Source of the DNA: Victivallales bacterium
GTDB taxonomy: Bacteria > Verrucomicrobiota > Lentisphaeria > Oligosphaerales > Oligosphaeraceae
Reading direction: 5' to 3'
Length of the DNA stretch: 8,827 nt
Assembly (NCBI GenBank): GCA_900771165.1
Contig: CAAGMX010000014.1
Span: 1 to 8,827, forward strand
This document shows, one piece after another, positions 5,550 to 8,827 of this stretch. Under the pieces are notes generated by a model. The model was given only the letters and a program-made list of their open reading frames with translations. It was not told where the DNA came from and did no database searches. A program made the translations under genes and the position numbers. The stretch's first letter is position 1, and every line of letters starts with the position of its first letter.

Positions 5550-8042
5550 CTACTCCCCGATTCGCTCGGTGTAGGGAGTATTGGGACGAAGCATGGTCTG
5601 GGAGTCCGCCTCCAGCTTCTGGAGGAACTCCACGACATGGCGGCTCTGCTTCTCCGCCAAAAGACGTTCCTGCAGCTTGGTCCGCTCCTCCTGCTGGCTG
5701 TCGTCCTGGGCAGGCACCTCCCGGTCGGCCACGTAGAGCAGCTGATAGCCCACGGGGATCACCACGCTCTGGAAGCCCTGGCCCAGGGAGAAGGTCTGCT
5801 CCGCCCGGCAGGGGGCCAGCAGGACACCAGGTTTGGTCACCTTCTCCAGCTCCGCCACACAGGCCTGCAGGGAGATGTGCTTGGACTGTTCCACGGAGGT
5901 GATCACCGCCGTCCGGTTGGCAATGTCGTTGAGGCTGAAGCTGGGCAGCGCCGCAAAGGCCAGCTCTCCGGCGGCCTGGGCCAGATCGCCCCCGTTTTCC
6001 GCCAGAGCCTTCTCCAGGCGGACCTTCTCCTCGTTGGCCCGGGCCAGGGCCGCTTCCATCCGCTTCACCTCCAGGTAGCTCTGCTCCAGCATGCCGTAGG
6101 CCTCGGTGTCGCTGGCGGGATCGGAGAGATGGGCAGCCTCCACCGCCAGCAGTCCCAGGACATAGCAGTCATCCAGTCCGAAGACCGCATGGGAGATGGG
6201 GTTGGCCATGCCCGTCCGGTAGAGGGCGGCCACCAGTTCGCTGTTGGCGGCGTCATACTGGGTGCGGGGATCCAGCTTCTCCACCACCTGGAACTTGGCC
6301 TCGGGAATCTTCTCCGCCATCTCCTGCATCAGGGCCGCCACATCGCACTTGGCCTCCCCTTCTCCCTGCTTCTCCTGGGCTTTCCACCAGGCATCGGAGA
6401 GGGCGGTGGCAAAGGCCTGGGCGGCGGCTTCCGCCAGCTTCCGGGCCTCCTGGGCCCGAAGATCTTCCCCAAGGCGTTCCCGGACATCCTCCAGAGTCTT
6501 GCCCTCGAATTCGGTGGCACGGGCCTGGAAGGCGGCCTCCACGGCAGCCTGCTCAGGCTCGGCCACAGCACCGGCGTAGGCGACGGGGGGGAAGGTGACC
6601 TGGGCGAAGCTGCGCATCTCGGGCACGTAGAAACGCTGGGTCAGGGCGAAATCCACCGTCTCCGCCGCGGCAGACAGGGTCTGCTGCTTCTGGGCCCGGC
6701 TGAGAGACTGGTTCTTCTCCAGCTCCTCCTGGCAGGCCATAAAGGTATCGTAGGGTCCCTTCACCTTGTCCTGGAAGAAGGCCAGGGCACGCTCCCGGAG
6801 GATGGCGGCGGCCACCACCCGGCGCAGGGCATCCTGCTCCGTCCCTTCCAGGGCAGGCAGGGCCTCAGGCATCTGGGTGGGCTGCTGATCCACCACCATG
6901 GCCACCGCCACAAAGACATCCGTGGGAATCATGGCGGTGACGCCGCCGGGCTCGCCCACATTGCGGATGGCGTCCGCCAGGCGGGGCTGATTGCCCAGGC
7001 CCTGGATGGCATTCCCCAGGGAGACCACCCCCGTGGGCATCACCACGGCGCCCTGACGCTCCGCCTGGGCGCGGAATCTCTCCACCCGGTCCTGGATCTT
7101 CTCGTCCTGGACCGGCACCTGGAACTCCCGATAGAGCTCCAGCGCCTGCGTCCGGGCCCGGGAACGCACCCGCTCCTGGGTCAGCGCCTGGCGAATCTCC
7201 TCCTTGACCTCGGAAAGCTCCTTGCCCTGATACACCGTGTTCTTGTTGGTCTCGTAACGCTGGGCAATCTCCTCCTCCGTGGGCTGGGCCTGCTCGCCCA
7301 TCTCCTGGCCCATCCGGTCATAGCGAAGCACCGCCACCAGGGCATTCCGGGAGTCCGGAAGACGGATCTCGCCCCGGCGCTCCTGGAAGTACTTCTGGAG
7401 TTCCTCCTCCGTAGGCTGGGCATCCTGGGGCTGGGTGGGCACGGTGGCGCACTGCAGGGTGTAGCGGGCCAGCTGGGCATCCAGCTCCTCGCCGGTCACC
7501 GTCACCTCGCCACGGACCTGCTCCATGACACGCTCCAGCACAATTTCCTCCCGCACCACCTGGTCGAACTCCACGGGGATGAGCCCCAGAACGGTGCCGG
7601 CGGTCTTCAGCAGGGCCTCAAACTGCTCCTTCACAAACTTCCCATTCTCATCCTGGACCATGGAAGTCTTCTGGATGCGGGCCTGAAGATCGGCATCCCC
7701 GATTCCCTTGTCCAGCCCCTTCTCCTTTCCATAGTGGAGAAGGCGCATGCGGTTGAGGGTCTCCTGGAAGAGGGCCTCCCCCTGGCTGGAGAAGGTTTCC
7801 CCGAAGAACTGGGGATTCTGGAACCACAGGCTGAGGGTGGTCTTGGCCATCTCCTTCCGCACTTTCTCCACGCCCAGGGTCTTCCCGTACATCTCGCCGA
7901 AATCCTTCAGGCGCTCCTGACCGCCGCCCATGCTGCCCGGGGTCACGAAGATGACGAAGGTGGCGATGATGACAATCAGCAGGACGAAGTAGGTCAGCTT
8001 CGCATGCTTTTCAAAGTAGCGGTTGAAGTGGGAAATGAACAT
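5550..8042 (-). CDS. PpiD/SurA-type membrane-anchored periplasmic folding factor without a recognisable parvulin domain
   Basis: 830-residue protein with a short charged N-terminus, one transmembrane helix (residues 17-36) and a long, largely helical, probably periplasmic remainder. Residues 85-200 follow the SurA_N/PpiD chaperone pattern: LFQETLNRMRLL, a GLDKGIGDADLQ turn, DENGKFVKEQFEALL, then a VREEIVLERVMEQ helix. TEEELQKYF (211-219) and a second TEEEIAQRYETNK (255-267) match the linkers that flank the parvulin domain in PpiD, yet the parvulin signatures (A-R-H-I-L near the start, GGDLG-like loop) are not found. Three later segments (about 356-386, 602-634, 735-776) resemble only the last strand region of parvulin domains (small residue, Gly, then a V/I-rich strand and a GY/DV-type strand). 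A charged coiled-coil-like stretch covers 655-682. The probable role is holding or folding exported proteins at the inner membrane. The MFISHFNRYF start fits the family, but no Shine-Dalgarno lies at normal spacing. Function is by family; isomerase activity is doubtful. Confidence 0.82.
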   Translation of the reverse strand: MFISHFNRYFEKHAKLTYFVLLIVIIATFVIFVTPGSMGGGQERLKDFGEMYGKTLGVEKVRKEMAKTTLSLWFQNPQFFGETFSSQGEALFQETLNRMRLLHYGKEKGLDKGIGDADLQARIQKTSMVQDENGKFVKEQFEALLKTAGTVLGLIPVEFDQVVREEIVLERVMEQVRGEVTVTGEELDAQLARYTLQCATVPTQPQDAQPTEEELQKYFQERRGEIRLPDSRNALVAVLRYDRMGQEMGEQAQPTEEEIAQRYETNKNTVYQGKELSEVKEEIRQALTQERVRSRARTQALELYREFQVPVQDEKIQDRVERFRAQAERQGAVVMPTGVVSLGNAIQGLGNQPRLADAIRNVGEPGGVTAMIPTDVFVAVAMVVDQQPTQMPEALPALEGTEQDALRRVVAAAILRERALAFFQDKVKGPYDTFMACQEELEKNQSLSRAQKQQTLSAAAETVDFALTQRFYVPEMRSFAQVTFPPVAYAGAVAEPEQAAVEAAFQARATEFEGKTLEDVRERLGEDLRAQEARKLAEAAAQAFATALSDAWWKAQEKQGEGEAKCDVAALMQEMAEKIPEAKFQVVEKLDPRTQYDAANSELVAALYRTGMANPISHAVFGLDDCYVLGLLAVEAAHLSDPASDTEAYGMLEQSYLEVKRMEAALARANEEKVRLEKALAENGGDLAQAAGELAFAALPSFSLNDIANRTAVITSVEQSKHISLQACVAELEKVTKPGVLLAPCRAEQTFSLGQGFQSVVIPVGYQLLYVADREVPAQDDSQQEERTKLQERLLAEKQSRHVVEFLQKLEADSQTMLRPNTPYTERIGE

Positions 8043-8143
8043 GATGCTTTGGGGGGGGATGGTTCCTAGGATGGTTGGGTCCTAGATGGGATCAGAGAAA
8101 AAGGGGGAGAGAGGGAGGGGAGGGAGTGTCCCCGGGATGGGCC
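8043..8143. other. rpe to PpiD-like gene spacer with G-rich purine run
   Basis: No gene and no convincing terminator. The plus strand has an unbroken 33-base purine run (8094-8126). Inside it, G runs at 8103-8107, 8113-8115, 8117-8120 and 8122-8124 fit the G3+N1-7 quadruplex pattern with loops of 5, 1 and 1. The minus-strand transcript is correspondingly C/U-rich. Next to the PpiD-like start are an imperfect tandem repeat and a run of eight G. With no terminator, rpe and the PpiD-like gene are probably co-transcribed. Confidence 0.55.
8058..8085. repeat. Short imperfect tandem repeat ahead of the PpiD-like gene
   Basis: On the plus strand GATGGTTCCTAG (8058-8069) is followed directly by GATGGTTGGGTCCTAG (8070-8085), the same unit with four extra bases, and then GATGG (8085-8089) begins a partial third copy. 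The first copy starts at the last G of the G8 run (8051-8058). It may be slippage debris; no regulator binding site is recognised. Confidence 0.5.
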
Positions 8144-8812
8144 TCAGCGCAGGGCCTCGATGGCACGGCGATAGTCCCCGTCCGGACAGCGGAAGACGCT
8201 GGAGCCGGCCACCAGGACATCCGCCCCGGCCTCCCGGCACAGGGCCGCCGTGGCCGCCCCCACGCCGCCGTCCACCTCCAGGCGGATGGGCTTGCCCAGG
8301 GCGTCGATGGCCTTCCGGAACTCCCGGATCTTGGGCAGCTGATCCTCCCGGAAGGACTGCCCGCCAAAGCCCGGCTCCACCGTCATCACCAGCACCATCT
8401 CCACTTCCTCCAGATAGGGGAGAATGGCCGAGGCAGGCGTGCCGGGACGCAGGGAGATGCCCGCCGTGCATCCCATCTCGTGGATGGCCTGGATGACCTG
8501 GGAGGGCTGGGAGACCGCCTCCACATGGAAGGTGATGTGGTCCGCCCCCGCCGCCTGGAAACGGGGCGCGTAGGTCAGGGGATCGGAAATCATCAGGTGG
8601 ACATCGAAGAGCATCTCCGAGAGGGGACGCAGGGCCTTCACCAGATCCGCCCCGAAGGAGAGGTTGGGGACGAAATGCCCGTCCATGATGTCCAGATGCA
8701 GGGCCTCCGCCCCCCCCTTCTCCACGGCGGCCACCTCCGTGGCCAGGGTGTCATAGCGGGCCGCCAGCAGAGAGGGGGCAATCCAAGGACGTCCAAAGGG
8801 GAGCTGGTTCAC
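8144..8812 (-). CDS. rpe: Ribulose-phosphate 3-epimerase
   Basis: Interconverts D-ribulose 5-phosphate and D-xylulose 5-phosphate in the pentose phosphate pathway; cytoplasmic TIM-barrel, metal-dependent. The 222 residues match the usual family length and carry every signature: IAPSLLAA (11-18), LHLDIMDGHFVPN (38-50), FDVHLM (69-74), MTVEPGFGGQ (143-152), LEVDGGV (178-184) and AGSSVF (202-207). The expected metal ligands and acid/base pair are in place: H39, D41, H72 and D181. The start shown is a GTG at 8812, giving a few residues before the conserved core. The frame stays open through the 15 bases to the window edge and no ribosome binding site is visible there, so the true start may lie just outside. 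It is the upstream member of a probable transcription unit with the PpiD-like gene. Identity is secure. Confidence 0.97.
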   Translation of the reverse strand: MNQLPFGRPWIAPSLLAARYDTLATEVAAVEKGGAEALHLDIMDGHFVPNLSFGADLVKALRPLSEMLFDVHLMISDPLTYAPRFQAAGADHITFHVEAVSQPSQVIQAIHEMGCTAGISLRPGTPASAILPYLEEVEMVLVMTVEPGFGGQSFREDQLPKIREFRKAIDALGKPIRLEVDGGVGAATAALCREAGADVLVAGSSVFRCPDGDYRRAIEALR

Positions 8813-8827
8813 CTTGCGGGCAGGACG

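Noticed and set aside
5637..8069. An 810-codon open frame on the plus strand opposite the PpiD-like gene
   Set aside because: Its translation is low-complexity Leu/Gly/His/Arg-rich with no recognisable domain, as expected for the antisense of a GC-rich coding region. The minus-strand frame has a membrane helix and SurA_N pattern.
8137..8141. A short CCCGGG-centred palindrome after the rpe stop as a terminator
   Set aside because: The stem is only a few base pairs and no T run follows at proper distance on the minus strand.

Overview
The window is a GC-rich stretch from a bacterial chromosome. Four protein genes fill it, all read on the minus strand, so transcription runs from high to low coordinates. 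In that order they are: ribulose-phosphate 3-epimerase (rpe, at the right edge), a membrane-anchored PpiD/SurA-type periplasmic folding factor, a very large secreted C25 (gingipain-family) protease with a fused M14-carboxypeptidase-like half, and the tRNA 2-thiouridylase mnmA, cut by the left edge. I saw no tRNA, rRNA, insertion sequence, phage gene or CRISPR array.

The folding factor and the secreted protease imply a Gram-negative-type envelope with a periplasm. C25 proteases are best known from Bacteroidota, but this one has no recognisable type IX secretion C-terminal domain. Its C-terminus instead carries two copies of a 'GWNLLSVP'-type beta module that I associate with Verrucomicrobiota/Lentisphaerota-like (PVC) bacteria. 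With the high GC and the style of the folding-factor N-terminus, a PVC-group organism is my best guess, at moderate confidence and without any database comparison.

Layout: rpe (8144-8812, GTG start, its true 5' end possibly outside the window); a 101-base spacer (8043-8143) with a pure-purine G-rich run, a small tandem repeat and a G8 tract; the PpiD-like gene (5550-8042); a 209-base spacer (5341-5549) with a clear intrinsic terminator only 26 bases before the next start codon; the C25/M14 fusion gene (949-5340); and mnmA (1-890), whose start follows the protease stop by 58 bases, or by 4 if an upstream in-frame ATG is used.

rpe and mnmA are housekeeping genes. The two middle genes are envelope-related: the folding factor would help exported proteins fold, and the 1463-residue protease is the kind of large exported client that might need it. 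That link is inference from adjacency, and the terminator between them suggests they are at least partly separate transcription units. The most unusual item is the protease. Its C25 catalytic His and Cys are intact, but the fused M14 half has lost the zinc-binding histidines and the substrate-anchoring Asn/Arg pair, so it looks like a pseudo-carboxypeptidase kept as a binding or structural module.
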